A stretch of DNA of 64,000 bases, from positions 1 to 64,000 of the forward strand of contig CALUQC010000151.1 of the NCBI GenBank assembly GCA_944322805.1. The letters are read 5' to 3'. Shown in pieces: positions 9,976 through 18,221 of the stretch. The notes beneath the pieces were generated by a model. The model saw only the letters and a program-made list of their open reading frames with translations, made no database searches and was not told the DNA's origin. Every line of letters begins with the position of its first letter. Position 1 is the first letter of the stretch. This stretch comes from an uncultured Bacteroidales bacterium. GTDB lineage: Bacteria; Bacteroidota; Bacteroidia; Bacteroidales; UBA932. A program made the position numbers and the translations under genes.

Positions 9976-11676
9976 TTATTCCACATCTATAGCTATACAA
10001 TACCTTACATTAGGTTCTACCGACTCCTCCCCCACTATTTTCTTCAATGAAATCACTTCCTGTCCGTTGACATATATCACCGGTTTGGTATTCTGGTCGG
10101 AGCTGAGATTTATCACATCGCTCCATCCGAGCTTGTCAAGAACCCATGCAGCCTGGTTGACACTGTATCCGTTAGCTCCCGGCTGATAGCCTGATGCATC
10201 CCAATACCCTGAACGGTAGGTCACGGCTATACCCAATTTGTTGTCGTACGTGATGCCGGCAAATACCTTGTCTGCGTAACATCCCTGCCAGGCATTTCCG
10301 AGAGATTCCGGTCTGTTTCTGTTGCCGTCGTTCCAGGCCTGCTCCGAAGAAGTCAGCTTATGTCCGTCGCGCACCAGCCACGGGTATCCCCATACAGCCT
10401 GATCCACATCCCAGTCAGTGACTCCATCCGTAAGGTCATTCGCATGGTCTTCATCTGTCTGCCACGGAACTGATTTTATGGTCGAGCCGTCGACGAAAGC
10501 TCCTGAAAAGACGAACTTGCCATTCTTTATACCGAGAGAAGAACGGAATTTGGTTTTCCAGTCATCCCATTGACTCTCTATATAATGGACAGTACCGTTA
10601 TCATAGAACATATATGGAGTATAAGTTGATTTAAGGCAGCCTACCACTATATCGGCGGCAGTCTTCTGCTCTTCCATCACGACATCAGAATCAGAATTGG
10701 TAATCAGCTTTGCATGTGCATGCGATATGTCCACCGTGACTATCGCAAACTGGCCGGTAGCCGGCTCTCCTTTACTCCATGATGCCTGCTCCACCGTAGC
10801 GCGGTCATCAGACCAGTTGCCGAGGAAAGAGAAGATGTCATCCTTGTCGAAGTCGCTGCCATAACCTGACCATGTATTCGGATTCTCGGCAGGCCATTGA
10901 TTGTCTATGACTGCCTGCGGCACGTTGAATACCTTTTCCGCATAGTAGATGCTGACATACGGGCTCATTTCAGGAGTGACGTATTGTGCGGTCTGATCTT
11001 GAAAACCCATCATGACAGGATCTCCGATGACGGAAGCTACATCCAGAACAAAATTATAAATCCTGTCCTTTCCGTCATATTTTATCACAAGCTCCTGCTC
11101 GAGACCTTCCGTAAAATCGAATGTGGTCTTCTCGCCCGGCTCTGCACCCTCGCGGAGAGCACCCTCAGAGAATGAGAGAATAACATTACGTCTGTCTATC
11201 TTGTCAGGATCGAACTTGAGTACGAGTCTGTTTGTGTTCAATGACAGAGTTGCATCGATCTTTTCTCCCTCTGCGTCCACTACGCTGATCTTCGTGACAT
11301 CGAGAATAGGAAAAGCATTTGTCGTGATATCGAAAAAATACCGGATCTGCTTTCCTGCGGAATCCTTGAATATAATCACTGGAGTTTCCGTCAGATCTGC
11401 TTTAGTCAGGTCTTCCGGGAAATACACGGTGTAACCGTCATTGAGCTCGACAGTGAGTTCCACTTCAGTAAAATCCGAAGCATTGTCGAACGGCAGAGCC
11501 AGATGATTTTCTGCCGTAGCTACCGCCGTGACAGTCTCGCCGTCTGTCGTCGCGGTAATGGACTTGAAAGGTACGGAGCTTTCCTGCTCTTGAGAATTGA
11601 TGTCGTCTTTCTTGCATGAAACGATGGCCAATGCAGCCAGTAGCACTGCAAAAATGGAACTGATAAATCTTTTCAT
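9976..11676 (-). CDS. Surface lipoprotein with C-terminal degenerate phosphodiester-glycosidase (NAGPA)-like domain
   Basis: 566 residues. The lipobox ALAIVSC places the lipid anchor at Cys21. Residues about 35-215 look like two Ig-like modules such as occur in surface glycan-binding proteins of Bacteroidota PULs. Residues about 310-545 resemble the PF09992 phosphodiester glycosidase fold: FAIVTVDISHAHAKL, then WLVRDG, then KVFAGITYDNKLGIAV, then VLDKLGWSDVINL followed by VIYVNG. In active members this last segment reads (A)INLDGGGS; here it is INLSSDQN (522-529), so the catalytic Asp-Gly-Gly signature is lost. I infer a binding role, in the position usually held by SusE/F or SGBP genes but upstream of SusC. 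The fold assignment is by eye and tentative; the lipoprotein and operon calls are firm. Confidence 0.6.
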   Translation of the reverse strand: MKRFISSIFAVLLAALAIVSCKKDDINSQEQESSVPFKSITATTDGETVTAVATAENHLALPFDNASDFTEVELTVELNDGYTVYFPEDLTKADLTETPVIIFKDSAGKQIRYFFDITTNAFPILDVTKISVVDAEGEKIDATLSLNTNRLVLKFDPDKIDRRNVILSFSEGALREGAEPGEKTTFDFTEGLEQELVIKYDGKDRIYNFVLDVASVIGDPVMMGFQDQTAQYVTPEMSPYVSIYYAEKVFNVPQAVIDNQWPAENPNTWSGYGSDFDKDDIFSFLGNWSDDRATVEQASWSKGEPATGQFAIVTVDISHAHAKLITNSDSDVVMEEQKTAADIVVGCLKSTYTPYMFYDNGTVHYIESQWDDWKTKFRSSLGIKNGKFVFSGAFVDGSTIKSVPWQTDEDHANDLTDGVTDWDVDQAVWGYPWLVRDGHKLTSSEQAWNDGNRNRPESLGNAWQGCYADKVFAGITYDNKLGIAVTYRSGYWDASGYQPGANGYSVNQAAWVLDKLGWSDVINLSSDQNTKPVIYVNGQEVISLKKIVGEESVEPNVRYCIAIDVE

Positions 11677-11686
11677 AACAATGTTG

Positions 11687-12835
11687 TTAATGGATTATAT
11701 GATGTTCTAAATAAGGTGTTCCGTCATCGAAACTTATCGGCAGCCACATGTATCTTCCGTCAGAATGGCATTCCGGCCTCCATATGTCCGCCATGAAAAC
11801 GAATTGCCTGCCTACGGGCAGGACGAATGTTCCCTGTCCTCCGAATGTCACATCAGCACCTTTGCCGCGGCACGGATTCGGGTGCTGCCTCCACGGGCCG
11901 GTGATACTGTCAGCACTGAAAAGCCTTGCCGCATTGGGAGCCCATCCCGTGCAGCCGGAAGTTATCATCCAGTACTTTCCGTTATGTCTGAACACGGCAG
12001 GGGCTTCATTGAGACCGCCGGGCATCATCCTCCAGTATCTCCCCGTGTGGGAAGTATAGTCATCAGAAAGTTCCGCAATATGGAGAGTGAGATTTTCCTC
12101 GGAAGAATAGATATGCCAGGCTGTCCCGTCCTCATCTACCATAAGGGTCATGTCCCTTGCCATCTGACCGCCTGCCAGATCCCTCTTGAGATACAGGCCG
12201 GATGCGACAGCCTCCCGCCACTGCGGCGTATTATCGTCATGTACGCTTTTTACAATGAAATTCTCCGGATCAAGAGTATCGAGCAGCGCCTTGTCCTTTT
12301 CCGTGAAATCGGCAGGAAGGATTCCGGGATTTATCCGGCCCGAACGGAGAAAGCGGTACGGTCCTGTCACATTGTCGCTCACGGCCACTCCTGATCGTGC
12401 CGACAGATATCCCTCGCCCTTGAGTTCCAAATGAAACCACATGACGAACTTGCCCGTATTCCTGTTATATATGACTTTCGGGCGCTCCATGATACATCCT
12501 TTCCTGATATCGCTGTCAGAGTCGGCATCATCGACACTCAGGGCAACTCCTTCATATTTCCATCGGTTGAGATCCTTTGAAGAATAGACTGTAACGCCTA
12601 CCATGGCCAGATGAGTGGTGTCGCTTTTATGCTCGCCGAACCAGTAATATGTTCCGTCATGCTCAAGTATGCATCCCCCGTGGGCATTTATCCTGCGGCC
12701 GTCAGTGTCGAACCATTCCTCTCCAGGTTCGGGCAATTCCAAAGTTTTCCTGTCAAGGTACAGTCCCGCAACCGTGGCTGCTGCAAAAACGACAGCAAAA
12801 GCGGCAACAAAAAGAAAAGACTTGCTTTTTATCAT
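11687..12835 (-). CDS. GH43 family enzyme resembling exo-beta-1,3-galactanase (subfamily 24/34 type)
   Basis: 382 residues. An N-terminal hydrophobic segment (6-26) is a signal peptide or anchor; no lipobox is present. The five-bladed GH43 motifs are clear: NAHGGCILEHDGTYYWFGEH (50-69), VYSSKDLNRW, MERPKVIYN, YSSEENLTLHIAELSDDY, NEAPAVFRHNGKYWMITSG and GWAPNAA. They align with the fungal exo-beta-1,3-galactanase Pc1,3Gal43A, in which two Glu and one Gln are the key residues. The equivalents here appear to be Glu117, Glu277 and Gln334, with no Asp base in the usual place. It is the first gene after the regulator and 10 nt upstream of the surface lipoprotein gene. Upstream only a weak -7-like GATATTTG (minus strand, 12859-12866) is seen. 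Substrate is inferred. Confidence 0.75.
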   Translation of the reverse strand: MIKSKSFLFVAAFAVVFAAATVAGLYLDRKTLELPEPGEEWFDTDGRRINAHGGCILEHDGTYYWFGEHKSDTTHLAMVGVTVYSSKDLNRWKYEGVALSVDDADSDSDIRKGCIMERPKVIYNRNTGKFVMWFHLELKGEGYLSARSGVAVSDNVTGPYRFLRSGRINPGILPADFTEKDKALLDTLDPENFIVKSVHDDNTPQWREAVASGLYLKRDLAGGQMARDMTLMVDEDGTAWHIYSSEENLTLHIAELSDDYTSHTGRYWRMMPGGLNEAPAVFRHNGKYWMITSGCTGWAPNAARLFSADSITGPWRQHPNPCRGKGADVTFGGQGTFVLPVGRQFVFMADIWRPECHSDGRYMWLPISFDDGTPYLEHHIIH

Positions 12836-12937
12836 AGTCCAGTGTTATTAATCGAGGGCAAATATCAATGGAAAGCAGGCCTTTCTATGGGGTATTTTTC
12901 GTAATTAAACGGGGATTTTCAGTAAACGTCCGGAATT

Positions 12938-15900
12938 TTATCGAAGAGAATCCACATACTGCTTGGGAAGCAGCCCCGTTTTCCTGCGGAAGAGGTTTCG
13001 GAAATTCTTGACATCCCTGAATCCGCATTTCAGGCAGACTGTCTCGACATTGGTCTCTCCGCGGTTAAATAGATTTACAGCGACGGAAATCTTGTAGTCA
13101 TTGATGAACTCGATGAGGGACATTCCTGTCAGGGTACGTATTTTCTTATATAATGACGAATGACTCAAAGAAAGTTTTCCGGCAAGGAATTCCGCATTGA
13201 AATCCGGGTTGTCAATATTGTCCTTTATCACCTGCCTGCATTCTTTCAGGAAGGCCTTTTCATTCCTGGTAAGAGGATGTCTGTCCTGAGTTTTCCCGAT
13301 ACCCGCAGTTTCATGCTCCACCCCGCCGACGAAGTCATAGATGTATTTGTCGATCACCTTGAGAGAAACAGTCTTTGGCAGATACAAGTCCGCTTTCTCG
13401 TCTATCACCTGCACATAGTCATCGGCAGACCCCTTGGCCGTGAGGATAATCACCTTGCATGAATTCAGTTTCGGATTTTTCCGAAGTGCGGTGAGGAAAG
13501 CATGTCCATCCATGACCGGCATCATGAGATCGCATATCACCACATCCGGAACGACTTCCTCTGCAACGGCAAGTCCCTCTTTCCCGTCGGATGCCTTGTA
13601 GACGCGATATTCCTCCATCAGATGCCGTTCAAGCAGATTACATATCTCCTCCTCGTCGTCTATCACAAGCACTGTGTATGGAGAGGTCGAATTGACAGGA
13701 ACGGTCTTCTGCCGTATGTCATTGCATTCTGATGCAATCACCTCGGCACTGCATCCCTCTTCCGCTTCCGTTTTCGGAATCCAGAAAGTAAAGCAGGAGC
13801 CCTTGTTCACTTCGCTTTCCACGGAAATCTTCCCGCCATGCATCTCAACAAGGCTTCGTGTAAAGGACAGTCCCATCCCGTCGCCTCCGGAAGCACCTTT
13901 AGCCCTGTCTGTCCTTACGAATGTCTCGAATATCCTGTCCCTCATGGATTCGACTATGCCTATACCGTTATCCTTGACGGAAAACACTACGCGGTCAGGA
14001 GCATCGGTGACCTGCAACAATACATATCCTCCCTCTCCGGTATATTTGAAAGCGTTGGACACGAGATTCGAAAGAATCATTTCTATCTTGTCCGGATCAT
14101 AATCCAGCATTATGGATTCTTCGGCCGGCCGGAACACGAAGGATATTGACTTTCTTGCACACAGGCTCTCATAGTCAGGCACAAATCTGCGACAGAACGC
14201 CACGACGTCCGAGCGTGTAGACCGCATCCGCATCTCCTCGGGAGAATATTTCCTGAAATCCATCACCCGGCTTATCAGGTTGCTAAGTTTCAAGGCACTG
14301 CGGTACATCGACGAGACATACGACACTGGGACCTGAATAATTTTATTCCGGGAGGTCAAAAGATCCTCAAGCTGTGCGGCAATCAGGAAAGTCGGAGTCC
14401 CCAGTTCGTGTGTCATGTTTGTGTAGAAGTTGAACTTTGCATCATTCAGCCGACGCTCTGTATCCTTTTCTATCTCAGCTATCTGCGCCCTGTGACGGGA
14501 ATACAGTTCCCTGATATAAAGGATGGCAAAGGCGGCAAGGACACCCAACGACAGGACAATCCACACCGCTATAGCCCATACGGAACGGTACCAGGGAGGA
14601 GAGACTGCAATCATGAGGCTGTCCGACTCTCTCCAGGCCCCGTTGCTGTCCGTGTAGCGAAGCCTCAGCGTGTAGTTGCCGCTCTGGAGTCCGGTAAACA
14701 GGATCTTGGAATTGTCCGGGACATTATGCCACTGGCTGTCGGGCAGACCATCCATCATATAGGACATCCCCACACTTCCGCTCCACAGTAATTCCGGAAC
14801 CGCCACCGTCACTGCAAATGTATTCTGGTCGTACGGAATACGGACAGAAGAGGATCGGCTGCCGTATAAAGGATAGACATGCCTCCCTTTTCCTGAAAGG
14901 GATTCAAGCGAGAAACAGTATACCTTGTCGAAATCCTGTTCATAATGCAGCCGTTCCGGATCGAAAATGACAAGTCCGGAAGTACTCCCGAAAAATATTC
15001 TGCCATGACCCGAAACCCCGGAATTGTACGTGAACGTACCGACATCCGCCTGAGGCACATCGTACCTCAGGAAAGAGTCCGTCTCGGCATTGTATCTGAA
15101 TATGTACCGCCCTGCAGCCATCCACAGGATTCCCGAACTGTCCTCTGCGATTGAAGATACATTATCGTCCCGGAGGCCGTTTTCCTCTCCGTACCGCTTC
15201 AGATTCCCCGAACTGTCGAGCGAATAAAATCCGTCGGAGGTCGAGAGCCACAGTTTTCCGTGTCCGTCGCGGTAGAGATAGTTTATGTTGCCGGCAGGGA
15301 AAGGATTCCGTGAAGCGACAGAAAAAGTATCAAAAACCTTGAGTGTGTTCATGTCTATCCGGAACAGTCCCTTGTAGGCTGTCCCCACCCACAAGGTGTC
15401 TCCATGGTGGCAGATGCTGCGGCAGTTGCTATATGAAAGTTCAGGGATTTCCCGAATCTTTCCCGTACTTTTCTCATAGACGAACAGGGATGCGCTGCCT
15501 ACCCAGATCCGGCCTCTGCCGTCATCATGGATAGTCCAGACATGGTTATGGAAGTCCTGTTCCGACATTCTGACAGTCTCGAATGTATGGTCTGTCAGGG
15601 AAAAACGGACAAGCCCTTTGGTATATATCCCCAGATAGAGACAGTCTCCGTCCTGGGATATTGACAATACGTTGTCTCCGGGGATTCCGCTGTTAGAGGT
15701 ATTGAACACCCGGGATTCTCCGCTCCGGAGATCCATTATGCCAAGACCGCCGCCGTCATATCCGAGATAAACCATATCCGGCTTTACCCCCCCCCGGTCG
15801 TATCCGGCATAGCGGCTGTCAGGAGATATGGCGGTAACTATATCGTATCCGAGAGAAGAATTGGACGGACTGAGATATTCAGGACTGTCAAACTTGTCGG

Positions 15901-16846
15901 AGTAGACACTGATCCCTCTCCTGTAGATCCCGAGCCACAGGTTGTTATTCCGGTCTACCATCATGGATTTCACTACATCTCCGGGAAGATCGGAAGTGTA
16001 TGAATTCATCTTCCGGACATGTCCGTGAGAAACGAATTCAAGTCCGCCGCCATCTATCGAGAAGACTGTCTTTTGCTTCAGGAAAGCTACATTGAGAAGG
16101 TTTTCCGGAACATAACGTTGTGACAATTCGACTGACAATCCGTCAATCTCAAGAGCCGTTCCCTTGAATCCCAACCCGTATGCAACATACAGGACACCGT
16201 CTTCCGGATTATATCTCAGCTCAGTTCCCCTTATCCAGTGGGATTCGAATCCATAATGTGTAACCACTTCGCCGGCAGAGGAAATTATATACAGTCCGCC
16301 ATGGCCAAGAGCTAAGAACATGTTGTCCCTGAACGGGGATATGGATATGAAACTGTCTGTCAAATCCGGAATCCGAAAAGTCCGGCCGCTGTCAGAGATG
16401 TACAGCCGCGCAGAATGAACTCCAAGGGCACAGATACTCCCGTCCGTTACCTCAATCACAGATGAGATCGGCTCAGATATCCGCGTGGTCCGTGTTCCGT
16501 CAATGTACATGCAGGGAAGAAACGAAGCGGAAGCAAAATCGTACAGGAACAGACCGTTATCACAGGCTGTCCATAATCCGCTTTCATGCGGATGAATGTC
16601 CATTACGTTCCTGGATAATGGTTCGGTTTCCGGCAAGACCGGATAATCCGTTTCATTTACAGGTAATCCGTCATATCTCACGAGCCCATCCTCTGTAGCG
16701 AGCCATATAAACCCTTCCAGATCCTGACATATTGCATTTATATTGTTCGTTCTAAGAAAGTTGTCTCCATCGAAATTCTTGATTCCGGCAATCGCATGAA
16801 TGACAGGGACAGCAATAAATACGACTATTATCAGAATTCTTTTCAT
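12938..16846 (-). CDS. Hybrid two-component system regulator (sensor kinase, receiver and AraC DNA-binding domain in one protein)
   Basis: 1,302 residues from ATG 16846; a start nine codons upstream is possible but lacks the Lys-rich signal-peptide beginning MKRILIIVVF. Order: signal peptide (1-22), periplasmic beta-propeller of Reg_prop repeats (about 28-640, such as LEGFIWLATEDGLVRYDG and NNLWLGIYRRGI), a Y_Y_Y domain (about 680-745), a transmembrane helix (about 757-779), HisKA with phospho-acceptor His813 in THELGTPTFL, HATPase (N-box NLVSNAFKYT, DNGIGI, GMGLS), receiver with Asp1106 in CDLMMPVMDG, and a C-terminal AraC HTH (about 1216-1300). It should sense a glycan breakdown product in the periplasm and activate the PUL downstream. 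A -7 element TACCTTTG lies at 16911-16918. A run of nine G within the propeller coding sequence (15787-15795) is unusual. Confidence 0.95.
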   Translation of the reverse strand: MKRILIIVVFIAVPVIHAIAGIKNFDGDNFLRTNNINAICQDLEGFIWLATEDGLVRYDGLPVNETDYPVLPETEPLSRNVMDIHPHESGLWTACDNGLFLYDFASASFLPCMYIDGTRTTRISEPISSVIEVTDGSICALGVHSARLYISDSGRTFRIPDLTDSFISISPFRDNMFLALGHGGLYIISSAGEVVTHYGFESHWIRGTELRYNPEDGVLYVAYGLGFKGTALEIDGLSVELSQRYVPENLLNVAFLKQKTVFSIDGGGLEFVSHGHVRKMNSYTSDLPGDVVKSMMVDRNNNLWLGIYRRGISVYSDKFDSPEYLSPSNSSLGYDIVTAISPDSRYAGYDRGGVKPDMVYLGYDGGGLGIMDLRSGESRVFNTSNSGIPGDNVLSISQDGDCLYLGIYTKGLVRFSLTDHTFETVRMSEQDFHNHVWTIHDDGRGRIWVGSASLFVYEKSTGKIREIPELSYSNCRSICHHGDTLWVGTAYKGLFRIDMNTLKVFDTFSVASRNPFPAGNINYLYRDGHGKLWLSTSDGFYSLDSSGNLKRYGEENGLRDDNVSSIAEDSSGILWMAAGRYIFRYNAETDSFLRYDVPQADVGTFTYNSGVSGHGRIFFGSTSGLVIFDPERLHYEQDFDKVYCFSLESLSGKGRHVYPLYGSRSSSVRIPYDQNTFAVTVAVPELLWSGSVGMSYMMDGLPDSQWHNVPDNSKILFTGLQSGNYTLRLRYTDSNGAWRESDSLMIAVSPPWYRSVWAIAVWIVLSLGVLAAFAILYIRELYSRHRAQIAEIEKDTERRLNDAKFNFYTNMTHELGTPTFLIAAQLEDLLTSRNKIIQVPVSYVSSMYRSALKLSNLISRVMDFRKYSPEEMRMRSTRSDVVAFCRRFVPDYESLCARKSISFVFRPAEESIMLDYDPDKIEMILSNLVSNAFKYTGEGGYVLLQVTDAPDRVVFSVKDNGIGIVESMRDRIFETFVRTDRAKGASGGDGMGLSFTRSLVEMHGGKISVESEVNKGSCFTFWIPKTEAEEGCSAEVIASECNDIRQKTVPVNSTSPYTVLVIDDEEEICNLLERHLMEEYRVYKASDGKEGLAVAEEVVPDVVICDLMMPVMDGHAFLTALRKNPKLNSCKVIILTAKGSADDYVQVIDEKADLYLPKTVSLKVIDKYIYDFVGGVEHETAGIGKTQDRHPLTRNEKAFLKECRQVIKDNIDNPDFNAEFLAGKLSLSHSSLYKKIRTLTGMSLIEFINDYKISVAVNLFNRGETNVETVCLKCGFRDVKNFRNLFRRKTGLLPKQYVDSLR
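15787..15795 (-). repeat. Nine-base G homopolymer inside the sensor-kinase gene
   Basis: On the plus strand this is an uninterrupted run of nine C (G on the coding strand), near codon 351 of the hybrid regulator, where the protein reads YDRGGVKPD. A single-base slip would shift the frame and truncate the protein in its periplasmic propeller. Such tracts can be phase-variable contingency sites or sequencing-error hotspots; the assembled frame is open. Confidence 0.8.
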
Positions 16847-16910
16847 ATACAAAGAGAAAACGAATGCAGGCAAAAACTGTCCCGCATCCTGCGAACAGAC
16901 GCTTGGAAGA

Positions 16911-16918
16911 CAAAGGTA
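16911..16918 (-). promoter_or_regulatory. -7 promoter element for the hybrid regulator gene
   Basis: The minus strand reads TACCTTTG, matching the Bacteroidota TAnnTTTG consensus. No TTTG is found at the expected -33 distance, so the promoter may be weak. It lies about 65 nt upstream of the chosen start (16846) and just downstream of the rplI terminator. Confidence 0.5.
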
Positions 16919-16956
16919 CGGAAAATTTCAATAGAAATAGGGGTATAAATACAAAA

Positions 16957-17000
16957 GAGGTGACCCAAAAGGAGGAAATTATCCTTTTGGGTCGCCCCTC
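16957..17000 (-). terminator. Rho-independent terminator of the rpsF-rpsR-rplI operon
   Basis: A long inverted repeat pairs GAGGTGACCCAAAAGGA (16957-16973) with TCCTTTTGGGTCGCCCCTC (16982-17000), allowing small mismatches, around an 8-nt loop. On the minus strand it is followed by TTTTGTATTT. It lies 34 nt after the rplI stop. The CCCAAAAG/CTTTTGGG core recurs in the terminator region near 42,340-42,450. Confidence 0.8.
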
Positions 17001-17033
17001 TCGTATGATATGTATTCCTTACCGGAATAATGA

Positions 17034-17480
17034 CTATTCAGCTACGACTTCGAATTTGAACTCACCCTTGATGTCCTTGTAGCATTTTACGGAAGCATCG
17101 TAAACACCGAGTTCCTTTATCGGCTCAGCTGCTATGGTGATGTCCTTCTTGTCCACTTCAACACCGGCGGCTGCGAGGGCGTCAGCTATCTGCATGGTAG
17201 TGACGGAGCCGTAAATCTTGCCGTTCTCGCTGACCTTCACGGCCACCTTTACCGTCATTCCGGCAAGTTTGGCTGCAAGAGCTTCCGCATCGGAGCGGAG
17301 TTTTGCCTCCTTGTGTGCGCGCTGACGGATATTCTCAGCGAGTATCTTCTTTGCGGACGGAGTGGCAAGAATGGCATAACCCTGAGGAATAAGATAATTC
17401 ACGGCATAGCCTGTCTTTACCTTGACGATATCGTCTGCGAGGCCGAGTTTGGCCACATCTTTTTTCAGTATAATCTCCAT
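17034..17480 (-). CDS. rplI: 50S ribosomal protein L9
   Basis: 148 residues, the normal length of L9. The N-terminal domain begins MEIILKKDVAKLGLADDIVK with the conserved Gly/Leu-rich RNA-binding segment and VKTGYAVNYLIPQGYAI, followed by the long central helix (about 45-75) and the C-terminal domain. It binds 23S rRNA near the L1 stalk base and helps translational fidelity. It is the last gene of the rpsF-rpsR-rplI operon, 16 nt after rpsR, and is followed by a strong terminator. Confidence 0.97.
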   Translation of the reverse strand: MEIILKKDVAKLGLADDIVKVKTGYAVNYLIPQGYAILATPSAKKILAENIRQRAHKEAKLRSDAEALAAKLAGMTVKVAVKVSENGKIYGSVTTMQIADALAAAGVEVDKKDITIAAEPIKELGVYDASVKCYKDIKGEFKFEVVAE

Positions 17481-17496
17481 AATGCTTTCCTCCGGA

Positions 17497-17763
17497 TTAT
17501 TTCAAAAGGTCTGTAACGTATGGAAGAAGTGCAAGATGCCTTGCCCTCTTTACGGCCTGGGCCACTTTCCTCTGGAATTTCAGAGACGTTCCGGTGATGC
17601 GGCGAGGAAGGATCTTACCCTGCTCGTTCAGGAACTTCTTGAGGAATTCCGCGTCCTTGTAGTCGACATATTTGATGCCGGCCTTCTTGAAGCGGCAGTA
17701 TTTCTTTCTTTTCACCTCGACTGTAGGAGGATTAAGATAACGGATTTCATTGTTCTGTGCCAT
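17497..17763 (-). CDS. rpsR: 30S ribosomal protein S18
   Basis: 88 residues. Shows the S18 signature [14 protein letters not shown], then [19 protein letters not shown] and the C-terminal basic helix [14 protein letters not shown]. It forms a heterodimer with S6 on the 30S platform. It sits 13 nt after rpsF and 16 nt before rplI, the standard bacterial order. No Zn-finger cysteines are seen (a single Cys at residue 23). Confidence 0.97.
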   Translation of the reverse strand: MAQNNEIRYLNPPTVEVKRKKYCRFKKAGIKYVDYKDAEFLKKFLNEQGKILPRRITGTSLKFQRKVAQAVKRARHLALLPYVTDLLK

Positions 17764-17776
17764 AATTCATTCCTCC

Positions 17777-18115
17777 TTATTTAGCCTGCTTGTTAGCCCT
17801 TCTTTTCTCTGCATAGGCAATGGCGTGCTTGTCCATAGCGAATGTCAGGAACCTGATGATTCTCTCGTCACGGCGATACTGCGTCTCGAGAGATGCAATC
17901 AGCTGGGAATCAGCCTTGAATTCGATAAGATAATAAAAACCTGAAGTCTTCTTCTGGATAGGATAGGCCAGCTGTTTGAGCCCCCAATCCTCTTCGTACA
18001 CGATCTCACCTCCATTGTCCTTGATGAAACCAGTGTACTTGGCAACCGCTTCCTTCATCTGGGCCTCAGACAAAACGGGAGTTGCAATGAAAACGGTCTC
18101 GTACTGTTTGATCAT
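17777..18115 (-). CDS. rpsF: 30S ribosomal protein S6
   Basis: 112 residues from ATG 18115 ([10 protein letters not shown]). A longer frame open to 18214 is rejected because it begins at the promoter and would add 33 residues not found in S6. The protein has the ferredoxin-like S6 fold: [15 protein letters not shown], then [19 protein letters not shown], then [15 protein letters not shown] and [13 protein letters not shown]. It pairs with S18 in the small subunit. It is first in the rpsF-rpsR-rplI operon, with its own promoter and a hairpin at the 5' end of the predicted transcript, the usual place for S6:S18 autoregulation. Confidence 0.97.
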   Translation of the reverse strand: MIKQYETVFIATPVLSEAQMKEAVAKYTGFIKDNGGEIVYEEDWGLKQLAYPIQKKTSGFYYLIEFKADSQLIASLETQYRRDERIIRFLTFAMDKHAIAYAEKRRANKQAK

Positions 18116-18147
18116 TTTGTTTATAATTAATTGTTTATAAATAAATT

Positions 18148-18182
18148 GCCCATTCGTGCAACGAAATTTTTCACGAACGGGC
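18148..18182 (-). promoter_or_regulatory. 5' leader hairpin of the rpsF operon, candidate S6:S18 autoregulatory element
   Basis: On the minus strand GCCCGTTCGTG pairs with CACGAATGGGC (11 bp with one G-U) around a 13-nt loop. It starts at about the predicted transcription start, so the first one or two pairs may be untranscribed. Ribosomal protein operons headed by rpsF often carry an mRNA structure bound by the S6:S18 complex; whether this hairpin has the required CCG-type feature is not proven here. It lies 32 nt before the start codon. Confidence 0.45.
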
Positions 18183-18184
18183 TG

Positions 18185-18215
18185 CAAAGATAGGAATAAA
18201 TTCCTTTTTATCAAA
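18185..18215 (-). promoter_or_regulatory. Promoter of rpsF-rpsR-rplI
   Basis: The minus strand reads TTTG (18215-18212), a 19-nt spacer, then TATCTTTG (18192-18185), an exact match to the Bacteroidota housekeeping promoter. Transcription should begin near 18179, about 64 nt before the rpsF ATG. Confidence 0.8.
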
Positions 18216-18221
18216 ATAATT

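Noticed and set aside
18116..18214. N-terminal extension of S6
   Set aside because: Would start within the -33 box of the promoter and add 33 residues absent in S6; the ATG at 18115 fits the family.
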